A stretch of DNA of 13,511 bases, taken from QNES01 sp023143415. Its GTDB lineage: Bacteria; Pseudomonadota; Gammaproteobacteria; Beggiatoales; Beggiatoaceae. The position numbers and the translations under genes were made by a program. The stretch is taken from NCBI GenBank assembly GCA_030632725.1, contig DAOVUF010000115.1:1-13511 (forward strand), read 5' to 3'. The notes under the pieces are model-generated. The model saw only the letters and a program-made list of their open reading frames with translations. It ran no database searches and was not told the DNA's origin. Below, piece by piece: positions 1-6,288 of the stretch (positions are counted from its first letter, which is position 1; every line of letters begins with the position of its first letter).

Positions 1-33
1 CTAAATAGACATGAATTTTACTTGATGATCAAG

Positions 34-170
34 TAACGACTCAGGGCAACAATAAAGGATTGCACCTACAATATTATTATGAAGACTGACGAAAATATTT
101 TTATGTAGGGGCAATCCCTTGTGGTTGCCCTGATTATGTCGTAGGCTGCACACCCTTGTGGTTGCCCTGA
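34..170. repeat. Three copies of a GGGCAA...TTGCCC interspersed repeat
   Basis: Two direct copies lie at about 104-133 and 141-170 and share the 18-mer CCCTTGTGGTTGCCCTGA (116-133 and 153-170). A third, diverged copy lies inverted at about 34-70. Copy 104-133 can fold: GGGCAA (109-114) pairs with TTGCCC (125-130). On the minus strand the first copy gives a short open frame ending at base 1, but its sequence is explained by the repeat, so I do not call a gene. I see no gene anywhere in 1-783. Confidence 0.75.
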
Positions 171-290
171 GTAGTTACAAACCTCGAATGGATTTCAACC
201 GCTAACGACAAGAATTGTTTCAGCGAAAGGATTTAAAGCAAAGTACAACCACGATCTAATCCCTTCTTATATACAATCCTTGTAGTTATT

Positions 291-319
291 TGGTAAAACT
301 TGAACATCAAGTTTTATCA
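291..319. repeat. Perfect hairpin, 13-bp stem with 3-nt loop
   Basis: Bases 291-303 pair with 307-319 around the loop ACA, with one G-T wobble; the core is TAAAACTTGA / TCAAGTTTTA. It has no following T-run and no gene upstream in the window, so its role is unknown. Apart from this hairpin, 171-341 shows nothing I recognise. Confidence 0.6.
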
Positions 320-341
320 GTTATTCAGTGATTAACTCTTA

Positions 342-381
342 AATTAATAATTAATAATTAACAATTAATAATTAACAATTG
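342..381. repeat. Heptamer tandem array AATTAAT/AATTAAC
   Basis: Five consecutive 7-bp units (342-376), AATTAAT, AATTAAT, AATTAAC, AATTAAT, AATTAAC, then a partial sixth. The strict 7-bp period resembles the short tandem heptamers of filamentous cyanobacteria and the TAACTGA heptamers reported in Beggiatoa-type bacteria. It is one of three heptamer arrays here, each with a different unit. Confidence 0.85.
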
Positions 382-450
382 TAACTACTTAGCCTTGAAA
401 TCAATTTTAAGGCTAACCGCTGAGTAGTTACTAATGCGAATTAAGAGTTG
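381..450. repeat. Nested palindrome with TTAGCCTTGAAAT core
   Basis: The outer arms GTAACTACT (381-389) and AGTAGTTAC (423-431) enclose an inner imperfect palindrome, TAGCCTTGAAA (390-400) against 405-415. The same inner palindrome recurs in perfect form at 6433-6460 inside the broken higB gene. The flanking ATGCGAATTAAGA (434-446) recurs inverted near 8930-8945, with TTTCAAGGCT beside it at 8941-8950. These look like parts of one composite interspersed element. Confidence 0.7.
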
Positions 451-472
451 AATTCTTTTTAAAATGGAGTTC

Positions 473-507
473 GAGGTTTAAGTTTTTTTTCAAAAAACTT
501 AAACCTC
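473..507. repeat. Hairpin of the T6/A6-core family, copy 1
   Basis: Bases 473-488 pair perfectly with 492-507 (16 bp, 3-nt loop). The stem reads GAGGTTTAAG followed by six T, loop TTC, six A, then the complement. Hairpins with the same T-run/A-run core but other outer arms lie at 5915-5940 and 7981-8022. The U-run sits inside the stem, so this is not a standard intrinsic terminator. Confidence 0.8.
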
Positions 508-509
508 AA

Positions 510-647
510 ATGCTTCAGCTTTGGGAATAAAACAACTATCCAAAGCTAAAGCGTTGAACTCCAAAAAACGCCCAAAGCTAAAGCGTTGAACTCCAAAAAA
601 AATTTGAACTTAAAATCTCTATTGGAGTCCAAAGCTTCAGCTTTGGG
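510..647. repeat. Cluster of 23-bp GCTTCAGCTTTGG repeats in both orientations
   Basis: A partial copy lies at 511-525. Two reverse-oriented copies at 540-562 and 572-594 are spaced exactly 32 bp start to start. A forward-oriented copy is at 624-646. The family core is CCAAAGCTAAAGCGTTG followed by RACTCC. Forward and reverse copies next to each other can fold into long stems. Other copies are at 5118-5259, 7787-7855 and 8659-8919. Confidence 0.9.
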
Positions 648-678
648 AACAATAAAAAACAACTAACGCTGAATCTTT

Positions 679-711
679 GGTGGGCAACAAAAAGACCTTG
701 CACACCCTACA
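679..711. repeat. GGTGGGCAAC...CACCCTAC interspersed repeat
   Basis: GGTGGGCAAC (679-688) is followed by a spacer and TTGCACACCCTACA (698-711), an imperfect stem. A better preserved copy of the same element is at 12541-12575, between the aas fusion and the ATPase fragment. The GTGGGCAAG hairpin at 2641-2666 may be a relative. Confidence 0.65.
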
Positions 712-744
712 TTCGCTTAATTTTATACTTAAACTATTGATTTA

Positions 745-775
<31 letters not shown>

Positions 776-783
776 AAAATATT

Positions 784-1320
784 ATGGAAGAAATTTATGA
801 TCCTTTAAATAAATCCTTAGAACATGTAGGGGCTTTGATGTCAGCCGCTGAGACACATGGCATTTTATGTGCTTTATTATGTCACTCTCAACCTTTTTCA
901 TTAGAAATCTGGTTAAAACATGTGCTGAGTGAAACAGCAGTAAATGATGGCTTGGCTTCAGAATGCGAGCAACTATTACTATTAGTCAAAAATTATACCC
1001 TAGAGCAATTAAATTCACCCAACTGCGAATTTATGCCCTTATTACCTGATGATGATATTTCCCTACAAGAGCGAACTCAGGCATTAGGGGGTTGGTGTGA
1101 AGGATTTTTGTTTGGTTTAGGATTAATGAATATTGAAACAGATTCTTTGACAGAGCAGGGCAGAGAATTTGTTGATGATATGATTTCCATCTCACGAATT
1201 GCTCCCGCTGAGGAAACAGATGATTTGGAGGAAGATTATATGCAAGTTGTTGAATATATTAAAATTGGTATGATTAATTTATTTGAAGAACTCTCTCAAA
1301 CGGATAAGTCTAATGAGTGA
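784..1320 (+). CDS. ygfB: YgfB/YecA family protein (UPF0149)
   Basis: This 178-residue cytoplasmic, acidic, mostly helical protein matches the UPF0149 (YecA/YgfB) family in length and pattern. The family pattern seen is an N-terminal AxTHGILCALLCH stretch (about 23-34), PLLPDDD (85-91), then ALGGWCEGFLFGLGL (100-114), the family's most recognisable segment. An acidic EETDDLEEDY stretch precedes the C-terminal helix EYIKIGMINLFEEL. The biochemical function of the family is not settled; in Pseudomonas aeruginosa YgfB has been linked to regulation affecting beta-lactam tolerance. An in-frame stop at 775-777 makes ATG 784 the first possible ATG, but no ribosome-binding site is visible. It overlaps the start of pepP by 8 bp, the same order as in Escherichia coli (ygfB-pepP), which supports the assignment and implies co-translation. 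Confidence 0.9.
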   Translation: MEEIYDPLNKSLEHVGALMSAAETHGILCALLCHSQPFSLEIWLKHVLSETAVNDGLASECEQLLLLVKNYTLEQLNSPNCEFMPLLPDDDISLQERTQALGGWCEGFLFGLGLMNIETDSLTEQGREFVDDMISISRIAPAEETDDLEEDYMQVVEYIKIGMINLFEELSQTDKSNE

Positions 1321-2608
1321 ATTTAAACAGCGTCGTCAAAAATTAATAGGGATGATGGATGAAGGGAGTATGGCGATTTTACCCGCTGCTCCAGAGAATA
1401 TGCGTGATCTACATTATCCCTATCATCAGGATAGCCATTTTTATTATCTCACAGGTTTTCCAGAGCCAGAAGCATTGGCGGTTATTGTTCCGCATCGCGA
1501 ACAAGGGCAATATATCTTATTTTGCCGAGAAAAGGATAAGGAAAAGGAAATTTGGAATGGTCAGCGTGCAGGTTTAGAAGGGGCTTGTGAAACATACAAT
1601 GCTGATGATGCCTTCCCCATCACTCAGATTGATGATATTATACTTGGACTCATGGAAAGTTGCAGTTGCTTGTACTATCCAATGGGTTATTATCAGGCTT
1701 TTGATGAGAAAATAACGGGATGGATAAACCAATTGCGTAATCGCGCCGGCAAAGGTGTCGTCGCTCCTCATAAAATGGTCTCTTTAGACTTTGTTTTAGA
1801 CGAAATGCGATTGCGTAAAACAGAGGCGGAGGTAGAAGAATTACGCGCCTCAGCAAAAATTATCATCAACGCCCATAAACGTGCGATGCGATTTTGCAAG
1901 CCAGGTTTATATGAATACGAATTAGAGGCGGAAGTTGTCCATGAATTATTGCGAAATGGTTGCCGTTCTGCCTCATTTCCAACCATTGTGGCGGGGGGGA
2001 AGAATGCTTGTACACTTCACTATATAGAAAATAATGAAGTGCTTAATGATGGCGAGCTCGTACTCATTGATGCGGGGGCTGAATTAAATCATTATGCTTC
2101 TGATGTCACACGCACTTTTCCCATCAATGGGCGTTTTACGAGGCAGCAAAAAACGATTTATGAACTTGTTCTCAAAGCACAACGGGCTGCTCTCAATCAA
2201 ATTTATCCCGGCAAGAAGTGGAATGAAGCGTATCAAGCCACGATTAAAGTGATCACTCAAGGGCTAATTGAACTCGGAATACTCGTTGGTCAAAGGGATA
2301 AACTAATAGAAGAAGAAGCCTATAAACGCTTTTATATGCACCGTGTTGGTCACTGGTTAGGTATGGATGTTCACGACGTGGGCAATTATAAGGTTGATGA
2401 AGTTTGGCGCGATTTAGAACCGGGCATGGTGATGACAGTGGAACCTGGGATATATATATCATCTGCGATAGACATTCCTGATGAATGGTGGAATATTGGT
2501 ATTCGTATAGAAGATGATGTATTGATAACGGAAGGTGGGCATGAAGTGTTGACAGCAGATTTGCCTAATACAGTGGCGGAAATTGAAGCGTTGATGGCAG
2601 GAGAATAA
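1313..2608 (+). CDS. pepP: Xaa-Pro aminopeptidase PepP (M24B metallopeptidase)
   Basis: PepP removes an N-terminal residue that precedes proline; it is a cytoplasmic dinuclear Mn enzyme. The protein is 431 residues from ATG 1313, close to the E. coli length. The N-terminal creatinase-like domain has HYPYHQDSHFYYLTGF (about 34-49) and WNGQR (81-85). The C-terminal pita-bread domain carries the full ligand set: D253 and D264 (LIDAGAELN, SDVTRTFP), H347 in MHRVGHWLGMDVHD, E377 in TVEPGIY and E400 in GIRIEDD; H354 of VHD is the usual extra catalytic histidine. I prefer ATG 1313 over an in-frame TTG at 1283 because it overlaps the ygfB stop in the usual coupled way and gives the normal N-terminus (MSEFKQRR). 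In E. coli ubiH and ubiI follow; here they do not, and the operon ends in repeats. Confidence 0.97.
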   Translation: MSEFKQRRQKLIGMMDEGSMAILPAAPENMRDLHYPYHQDSHFYYLTGFPEPEALAVIVPHREQGQYILFCREKDKEKEIWNGQRAGLEGACETYNADDAFPITQIDDIILGLMESCSCLYYPMGYYQAFDEKITGWINQLRNRAGKGVVAPHKMVSLDFVLDEMRLRKTEAEVEELRASAKIIINAHKRAMRFCKPGLYEYELEAEVVHELLRNGCRSASFPTIVAGGKNACTLHYIENNEVLNDGELVLIDAGAELNHYASDVTRTFPINGRFTRQQKTIYELVLKAQRAALNQIYPGKKWNEAYQATIKVITQGLIELGILVGQRDKLIEEEAYKRFYMHRVGHWLGMDVHDVGNYKVDEVWRDLEPGMVMTVEPGIYISSAIDIPDEWWNIGIRIEDDVLITEGGHEVLTADLPNTVAEIEALMAGE

Positions 2609-2627
2609 TGGTGAATGGTGAATGGTA
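2607..2627. repeat. Heptamer tandem array AATGGTG at the pepP stop
   Basis: Three units, AATGGTG, AATGGTG and AATGGTA, start inside the pepP stop codon (2606-2608). It is the smallest of the three heptamer arrays in the window and lies against a gene end, as the 746-775 array lies against a gene start. Confidence 0.75.
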
Positions 2628-2640
2628 AGCTCTAAGCTAA

Positions 2641-2666
2641 GTGGGCAAGGTCTTTTTCTTGCCCAC
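2641..2666. terminator. Hairpin after pepP, possible terminator
   Basis: GTGGGCAAG (2641-2649) pairs perfectly with CTTGCCCAC (2658-2666), with an 8-nt loop containing five T. It lies 32 bp past the pepP stop and could end the ygfB-pepP transcript. There is no T-run after the stem, so intrinsic termination is doubtful, and the sequence also belongs to the GGTGGGCAA repeat family. Confidence 0.4.
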
Positions 2667-2731
2667 CATCTGAGACCAACCGAGACTTTAGTAAGTCTTT
2701 TTCTTGCCCACCATCTGAGGCCAACCGAGAC
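2651..2731. repeat. Tandem duplication, 36-bp units spaced 45 bp
   Basis: Bases 2651-2686 and 2696-2731 agree at 35 of 36 positions (one A/G difference in CTGAGRCCAACC). The second copy runs into a short perfect palindrome AGACCTGACAGGTCT (2728-2742), whose left 13 bases recur at 7928-7940. Confidence 0.85.
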
Positions 2732-2837
2732 CTGACAGGTCTTTAGTCTGGACAAAACTTTTCTGGATAACTATATCAATCCTTGCCCTGTTGACCTTCT
2801 TCAGATAAGGGTGGAATAGAAAATCGAAAAAGTATCG

Positions 2838-2876
2838 TGAACAAATCAATTGAGTCTGATCCCATTGATTTGCTCA
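2838..2876. promoter_or_regulatory. Inverted repeat in the ilvE leader
   Basis: Bases 2838-2850 and 2864-2876 pair at 12 of 13 positions around a 13-nt loop; the core arms are CAAATCAAT and ATTGATTTG. The structure ends about 28 bp before the ilvE ribosome-binding site. It could be an operator or an RNA hairpin. I see no leader peptide rich in branched-chain residues, so classical ilv attenuation is not supported. Otherwise 2743-2917 shows nothing definite. Confidence 0.45.
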
Positions 2877-2917
2877 TTTATCATTGGTGTAATTTTTTAT
2901 AAGAGGAGAAAAAAATA

Positions 2918-3838
2918 ATGGGGATGGAAGACCGTGACGGTGTTTTATGGTTTGATGGTGAAATGGTACCTTGGCGTGAAGCGAAAGTTCACGTCTTGAC
3001 GCATACTCTGCATTATGGGATGGGGGTATTTGAGGGCATACGCGCTTATCATGCTGAAAAAGGTACGGCGATTTTTCGTTTACAAGATCATACTCGTCGC
3101 TTATTTGACTCGGCGCATATTTTAGGTATGAAAATCCCTTATTCCGTGCAAACCATTAATGAGGCTTGTTGTGCCGCTGTTCGTGAGAATGGTTTGGATA
3201 GTGCCTATATTCGACCAATGTGTTTTTATGGCTCAGAAGGTATGGGATTACGCGCAGATAATTTGCGTGTTCATACAATTGTTGCCGCGTGGAATTGGGG
3301 AACTTATTTGGGCGCAGAAGCGATAGAAAAAGGCATACGCATACGCACCTCTTCTTATACCCGCCATCATGTTAATATTACCATGTGTAAAGCGAAAGCG
3401 AATGGTCATTACATTAATTCTATGATCGCTTTGCAAGAAGCTTTGGCCTGTGGTTATGATGAAGCATTGTTATTGGATAACGAAGGCTATGTTGCTGAAG
3501 GAAGCGGTGAAAATATTTTTATTGTGCGTGATGGTGTTATTTCTACGCCCGATTTAACTTCCGCCCTGGCTGGTATTACTCGTGCAACCATTTTTACCCT
3601 TGCCGAAGAGTTAGGGTTGAAAATACAGGAAAAACGCATCACTCGTGATGAAGTTTATATTGCGGATGAAGCCTTTTTTACAGGTTCCGCAGCAGAGGTG
3701 ACACCGATTCGTGAATTAGATGATCGCATTATCGGTACTGGAGAACGTGGTCCTATCACGGCGCGTTTGCAAGGTTTATTTTTTGATGTGGTGCATGATC
3801 GTCATGCGAGCCAGAAAGAATGGTTGACTTTTATTTAA
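2918..3838 (+). CDS. ilvE: Branched-chain amino acid aminotransferase
   Basis: IlvE makes leucine, isoleucine and valine from their 2-oxo acids using glutamate; it is a PLP class IV (fold type IV) aminotransferase in the cytoplasm. At 306 residues it is the usual length. Seen in the sequence: the N-terminal DRDGVLWFDGEMVPW and HVLTHTLHYGMGVFEGIRAY-type opening (about 5-44); K160 in KAKANGHYINS as the Schiff-base lysine; E194 in YVAEGSGENIF; ITRAT (220-224), which binds the phosphate; and GSAAEVTP (256-263). ATG 2918 is chosen because AGGAG at 2904-2908 lies 9 nt before it; the alternative ATG at 2924 is spaced too far. It leads a close cluster with the zinc-finger protein and waaF, a grouping also common in pseudomonads, where ilvE lies next to waaF. 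Confidence 0.97.
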   Translation: MGMEDRDGVLWFDGEMVPWREAKVHVLTHTLHYGMGVFEGIRAYHAEKGTAIFRLQDHTRRLFDSAHILGMKIPYSVQTINEACCAAVRENGLDSAYIRPMCFYGSEGMGLRADNLRVHTIVAAWNWGTYLGAEAIEKGIRIRTSSYTRHHVNITMCKAKANGHYINSMIALQEALACGYDEALLLDNEGYVAEGSGENIFIVRDGVISTPDLTSALAGITRATIFTLAEELGLKIQEKRITRDEVYIADEAFFTGSAAEVTPIRELDDRIIGTGERGPITARLQGLFFDVVHDRHASQKEWLTFI

Positions 3839-3853
3839 TGAGAAAATAACAAT

Positions 3854-4051
3854 ATGAGCAAAATAGGTACTGCAACGCCAAATGATAAAATGGAATATGA
3901 AGTTACTAATAATGACTTACCACTCCATTGTCCAATGCCAAGCATGAGTTTGTGGGATTCACATCCTCGCGTATTTTTGTCCGTCAAAAAAACGGGTAAG
4001 ACGAAATGTCCTTACTGTGGTACGGAATATATTTTTAACAAAGATCATTAG
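3854..4051 (+). CDS. zf-CHCC zinc-finger domain protein
   Basis: This 65-residue protein is almost entirely one zf-CHCC domain. The expected zinc ligands are visible in order: C26 (HCPMPS), H37 (WDSHPRVFLSV), C52 and C55 (KCPYCGTEY). The domain is related to the C-terminal part of the mitochondrial complex I subunit NDUFS6, but free-standing bacterial copies have no established function, and no complex I gene is nearby. It starts 15 bp after the ilvE stop, with only a weak GAGAA as ribosome-binding site, and ends 6 bp before waaF, so it very likely shares their transcript. Small proteins of this family are often found between ilvE and the LPS core genes in gammaproteobacteria. Confidence 0.9.
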   Translation: MSKIGTATPNDKMEYEVTNNDLPLHCPMPSMSLWDSHPRVFLSVKKTGKTKCPYCGTEYIFNKDH

Positions 4052-4057
4052 CGCGTT

Positions 4058-5074
4058 GTGATTCCGAAATCAAAACCGACGGCGATTTTAGTCGTTGGCC
4101 CCTCATGGGTGGGGGATATGGTGATGGCACAAACGCTGTTCAGAGTACTGAAAAGTGAGCAGCCCGAAAGGTGTATTGATGTTTTAAGCCCTTTATGGAG
4201 TGAAGGCTTGCTTAAACGGATGCCAGAAGTGCGCTGTATCATCCCACATACGATTGAGCATGGTCAATTAGCCTGGAAAAAACGGCAGCGTATTGGTTTT
4301 TCATTACGTTACGCTTATCAACAAGCCATTGTGCTGCCCAATTCTTGGAAATCGGCATTGATTCCTTTTTGGGCAAACATTCCACAGCGCACGGGCTTTA
4401 TTGGTGAAATACGTTATGGTTTACTCAACGATATTCGTCGCTTGGATAAATCAATATTACCTAGAACGGTTGATCGATTTGTTGCACTGGGTTTACCCAA
4501 ACATTATCCTAAAATGGGTAAGTATATTCCTCACCCTCGCCTTTCGCCAGAGGCCGTTAAAAATATTTTGCACCGTTTAAATTTAAAAACGCATAAGCCT
4601 ATTCTCGCCTTATGTCCAGGGGCTGAATATGGTCCCGCAAAATGTTGGCCTCTTGAATATTATATCACTTGTGCTAAACGCAAAATAGCGGAGGGCTGGA
4701 CAGTTTGGGTATTTGGCTCTCATAAAGAGATACCGCTGGGGGCAGAAATCCAAGTGTTTGTTGGAGAAGGCTGTATCAACTTATGTGGAAAAACAACACT
4801 TTCTGAAGCGGTGGATTTACTTTCCCTGACAACTGCTGTGATCACCAATGATTCTGGACTCATGCACGTTGCTGCCGCTTTAGATAAATGTACGATTGCC
4901 CTGTTTGGTTCCTCTAGTACTGAGATGACTCCACCATTAAGCAATTATGCCCATTTGTTATCTTTAGGGCTAGAATGTAGCCCTTGTTATCAACGTTTTT
5001 GTCCGAAAAAACATTTGAAATGTTTACGGGATATAAAGCCTGAACGGGTGCTTGAAATACTGAATCATTTTTAG
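4058..5074 (+). CDS. waaF: ADP-heptose:LPS heptosyltransferase II
   Basis: WaaF adds the second L-glycero-D-manno-heptose to the inner core of lipopolysaccharide at the cytoplasmic face of the inner membrane (glycosyltransferase family 9, GT-B fold). The 338-residue protein has the family marks: VVGPSWVGDMVMAQTL (12-27) for acceptor binding, LPNSWKSALIPFWA (93-106), IPQRTGFIGEIRYGLLND (108-125), CPGAEYGPAKCWP (186-198) and NDSGLMHVAAAL (264-275) for ADP-heptose binding. A cysteine group C307, C310, C315, C322 near the C-terminus is common in family 9 enzymes. The start is GTG 4058, six bases after the preceding stop, without a clear ribosome-binding site; translational coupling is likely. The usual following gene waaC is absent; repeats follow instead. 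Confidence 0.95.
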   Translation: MIPKSKPTAILVVGPSWVGDMVMAQTLFRVLKSEQPERCIDVLSPLWSEGLLKRMPEVRCIIPHTIEHGQLAWKKRQRIGFSLRYAYQQAIVLPNSWKSALIPFWANIPQRTGFIGEIRYGLLNDIRRLDKSILPRTVDRFVALGLPKHYPKMGKYIPHPRLSPEAVKNILHRLNLKTHKPILALCPGAEYGPAKCWPLEYYITCAKRKIAEGWTVWVFGSHKEIPLGAEIQVFVGEGCINLCGKTTLSEAVDLLSLTTAVITNDSGLMHVAAALDKCTIALFGSSSTEMTPPLSNYAHLLSLGLECSPCYQRFCPKKHLKCLRDIKPERVLEILNHF

Positions 5075-5117
5075 AGTGCAATGGATGAATTAAGGGAAAT
5101 TTTGGAAAAGTGATTTT

Positions 5118-5259
5118 GGAGTCCAACGCTTCAGCTTTGGCATTGGAGTCCAACTTTGGGCATTGGATTCCAAATCACGCCAAAGCTAAAGCGTTGGACT
5201 CCAATTCAAAGCTAAAGCGTTGGACTCCAAATCACGCCAAAGCTGAAGATTTGAACTCC
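5118..5259. repeat. 23-bp repeat cluster upstream of the cytochrome gene
   Basis: One forward copy (5118-5140) faces three reverse copies (5180-5202, 5207-5228, 5237-5259); a degraded forward piece lies at 5144-5160. The forward copy can pair with any of the reverse ones. The last copy ends 32 bp before the cytochrome start codon, so the cluster probably lies in its promoter or leader. The third reverse copy has drifted (GAAGATTTG instead of GAAGCGTTG). These repeats fill most of the gap between waaF and the cytochrome. Confidence 0.9.
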
Positions 5260-5291
5260 AATTCAAAGCGAATTTGATTTTAACTATTAAT

Positions 5292-5885
5292 ATGAAAAAT
5301 TATTATACAAAATATGCTTTACTACTGATAAGTGGACTAATACTCAATGCCACCACTTGGGCAAACGAAGATCGCTTATTTATGTTAGTCAGTCATTGTA
5401 CGGTTTGTCATGGACCAAACGGTTCCAGTTTAGGACCAGCAACACCAACTATTGCTGGCATGAACCCTTTAACTTTTATCAAAGCGATGGAAGAGTTTAG
5501 GGATGATGAACGTCCTTCAACAATTATGAAACACCTCGCCAAAGGTTACAACGACGAAGATTACAAAATAATGGCCGATTATTTTGCTAAACAACAGTCG
5601 GTGCCGCCTCGACAATCCGTGGACAGTGATAAAGTGAAAAGGGGAGCAAAATGGCACAAGAAATACTGCGAAGAATGCCATACTGATGAAAGTGTTTATA
5701 CTACTAAATCTACTATCATCGTGGGACAATGGATGCCCTATTTGCGATTGACTCTTGATGATTTTATGACAGGGCATCGTGATCTGCCGTTAAGTGCACT
5801 TAAAATGATACGTGCCATGCTTAAAGCTGAGGGAAAAGAAAGCATTGATGATCTGATTCATTTTTATGCGAGCCAAGTGGAATAG
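5292..5885 (+). CDS. Exported dihaem cytochrome c, FccA-like
   Basis: This is a periplasmic electron carrier. From ATG 5292 the 197-residue precursor has a signal peptide (MKNYYTKYALLLISG..., likely cleavage after TTWA, residue 24) and two class I cytochrome c domains. Haem 1 binds CTVCH (36-40) and probably M79 of STIMKHLAKGY; haem 2 binds CEECH (126-130), with M172 or M176 as candidate ligand. The stretches GPATPTIAG, ERPSTIM, KGYNDED and the ending LIHFYASQ are like the cytochrome subunit of flavocytochrome c sulfide dehydrogenase (FccA); cytochrome c4 is the main alternative. The flavoprotein FccB that would oxidise sulfide is not adjacent. The TTG at 5274 is less likely because it only adds residues before a normal signal peptide. 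No good ribosome-binding site is seen. Confidence 0.85.
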   Translation: MKNYYTKYALLLISGLILNATTWANEDRLFMLVSHCTVCHGPNGSSLGPATPTIAGMNPLTFIKAMEEFRDDERPSTIMKHLAKGYNDEDYKIMADYFAKQQSVPPRQSVDSDKVKRGAKWHKKYCEECHTDESVYTTKSTIIVGQWMPYLRLTLDDFMTGHRDLPLSALKMIRAMLKAEGKESIDDLIHFYASQVE

Positions 5886-5914
5886 AAATGTGTTTAATGA
5901 TTGGCGATTAGTAT

Positions 5915-5940
5915 ATCCGATTTTTTTCAAAAAATCGGAT
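5915..5940. repeat. Hairpin of the T6/A6-core family, copy 2
   Basis: ATCCGATTTTTT (5915-5926) pairs with AAAAAATCGGAT (5929-5940), loop TC, 12 bp perfect. It lies 30 bp after the cytochrome stop and could serve as a 3' end structure for that gene, though no T-run follows the stem. Confidence 0.75.
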
Positions 5941-5953
5941 TGATCAACAGGTT

Positions 5954-6115
5954 CTACTGTTCAGGAAAATCACATCCTTCCAATGTTGGGAATGCGTGGC
6001 TTTGTCCAGCTTTTTCAACGACTTCTACGATAAATTCTCCTTCGGATGGTACCAAATCGTGTAATGCCCTGACAGGAAAATTACCGCGTTGGAAAGTGAA
6101 TGCCGTATTATACAT
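5954..6115 (-). CDS. Possible small ORF, unknown function
   Basis: A 53-residue minus-strand frame (MYNTAFTFQRGNFPVRALHD...CDFPEQ) has a balanced, protein-like composition with an acidic middle (PSEGEFIVEVVEKAG), unlike the low-complexity frames elsewhere in this gap. I do not recognise a family. The reading frame stays open well upstream of this ATG and passes through the palindrome at 6173-6212, so the ATG may be internal to a broken longer gene. A second frame, MEKKQELPNSDV and stop, overlaps the ATG by 8 bases (ATGTATAA) and hints at a frameshift in an originally longer N-terminus. No ribosome-binding site is clear. It could be a real small gene, a decayed remnant, or chance. Confidence 0.35.
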   Translation of the reverse strand: MYNTAFTFQRGNFPVRALHDLVPSEGEFIVEVVEKAGQSHAFPTLEGCDFPEQ

Positions 6116-6172
6116 CGCTATTGGGCAGTTCTTGTTTCTTTTCCATCGTAATGGGAAAACCGCCGGATGAGG

Positions 6173-6212
6173 TTTTTCTGGTTCCCACGCCGGCGCGTGG
6201 AAACCAGAAAAA
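6173..6212. repeat. Large GC-cored palindrome
   Basis: Bases 6173-6190 pair with 6195-6212 with one mismatch (18 bp, loop CGGC). The centre reads CCACGC / GCGTGG and the outer stem CTGGTT / AACCAG, flanked by T and A runs. It is locally GC-rich in an AT-rich gap. Similar GGTTCCCACGC-type palindromes are, from memory, common in Beggiatoa-group genomes. Confidence 0.75.
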
Positions 6213-6288
6213 AAGTTTTCCGATGTTTTCAGTATGTAGGTAATTACAATTCTATGGATGTAGTTGCCAATAATATGACTTTTAAAAA

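Noticed and set aside
1..110. Open minus-strand frame ending at base 1, resembling a gene tail
   Set aside because: Its sequence is largely an inverted copy of the GGGCAA...TTGCCC repeat found again at 104-170.
698..729. Possible promoter TTGCAC ... TATACT before ygfB
   Set aside because: The spacer is 20 bp, too long for a normal sigma-70 promoter, and the first box lies in an interspersed repeat.
1283..1312. TTG start for pepP ten codons upstream
   Set aside because: It lies deep in ygfB, while ATG 1313 gives normal overlap and the usual PepP N-terminus.
2459..2755. 98-residue minus-strand frame with an internal repeated VSVGLRWWARKR
   Set aside because: The protein repeat comes from the DNA duplication at 2651-2731, and the rest lies antisense to pepP.
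5901..6170. 89-residue plus-strand frame after the cytochrome gene
   Set aside because: It starts within a hairpin, has no ribosome-binding site, a composition unlike its neighbours, and is opposite a more protein-like minus-strand frame.
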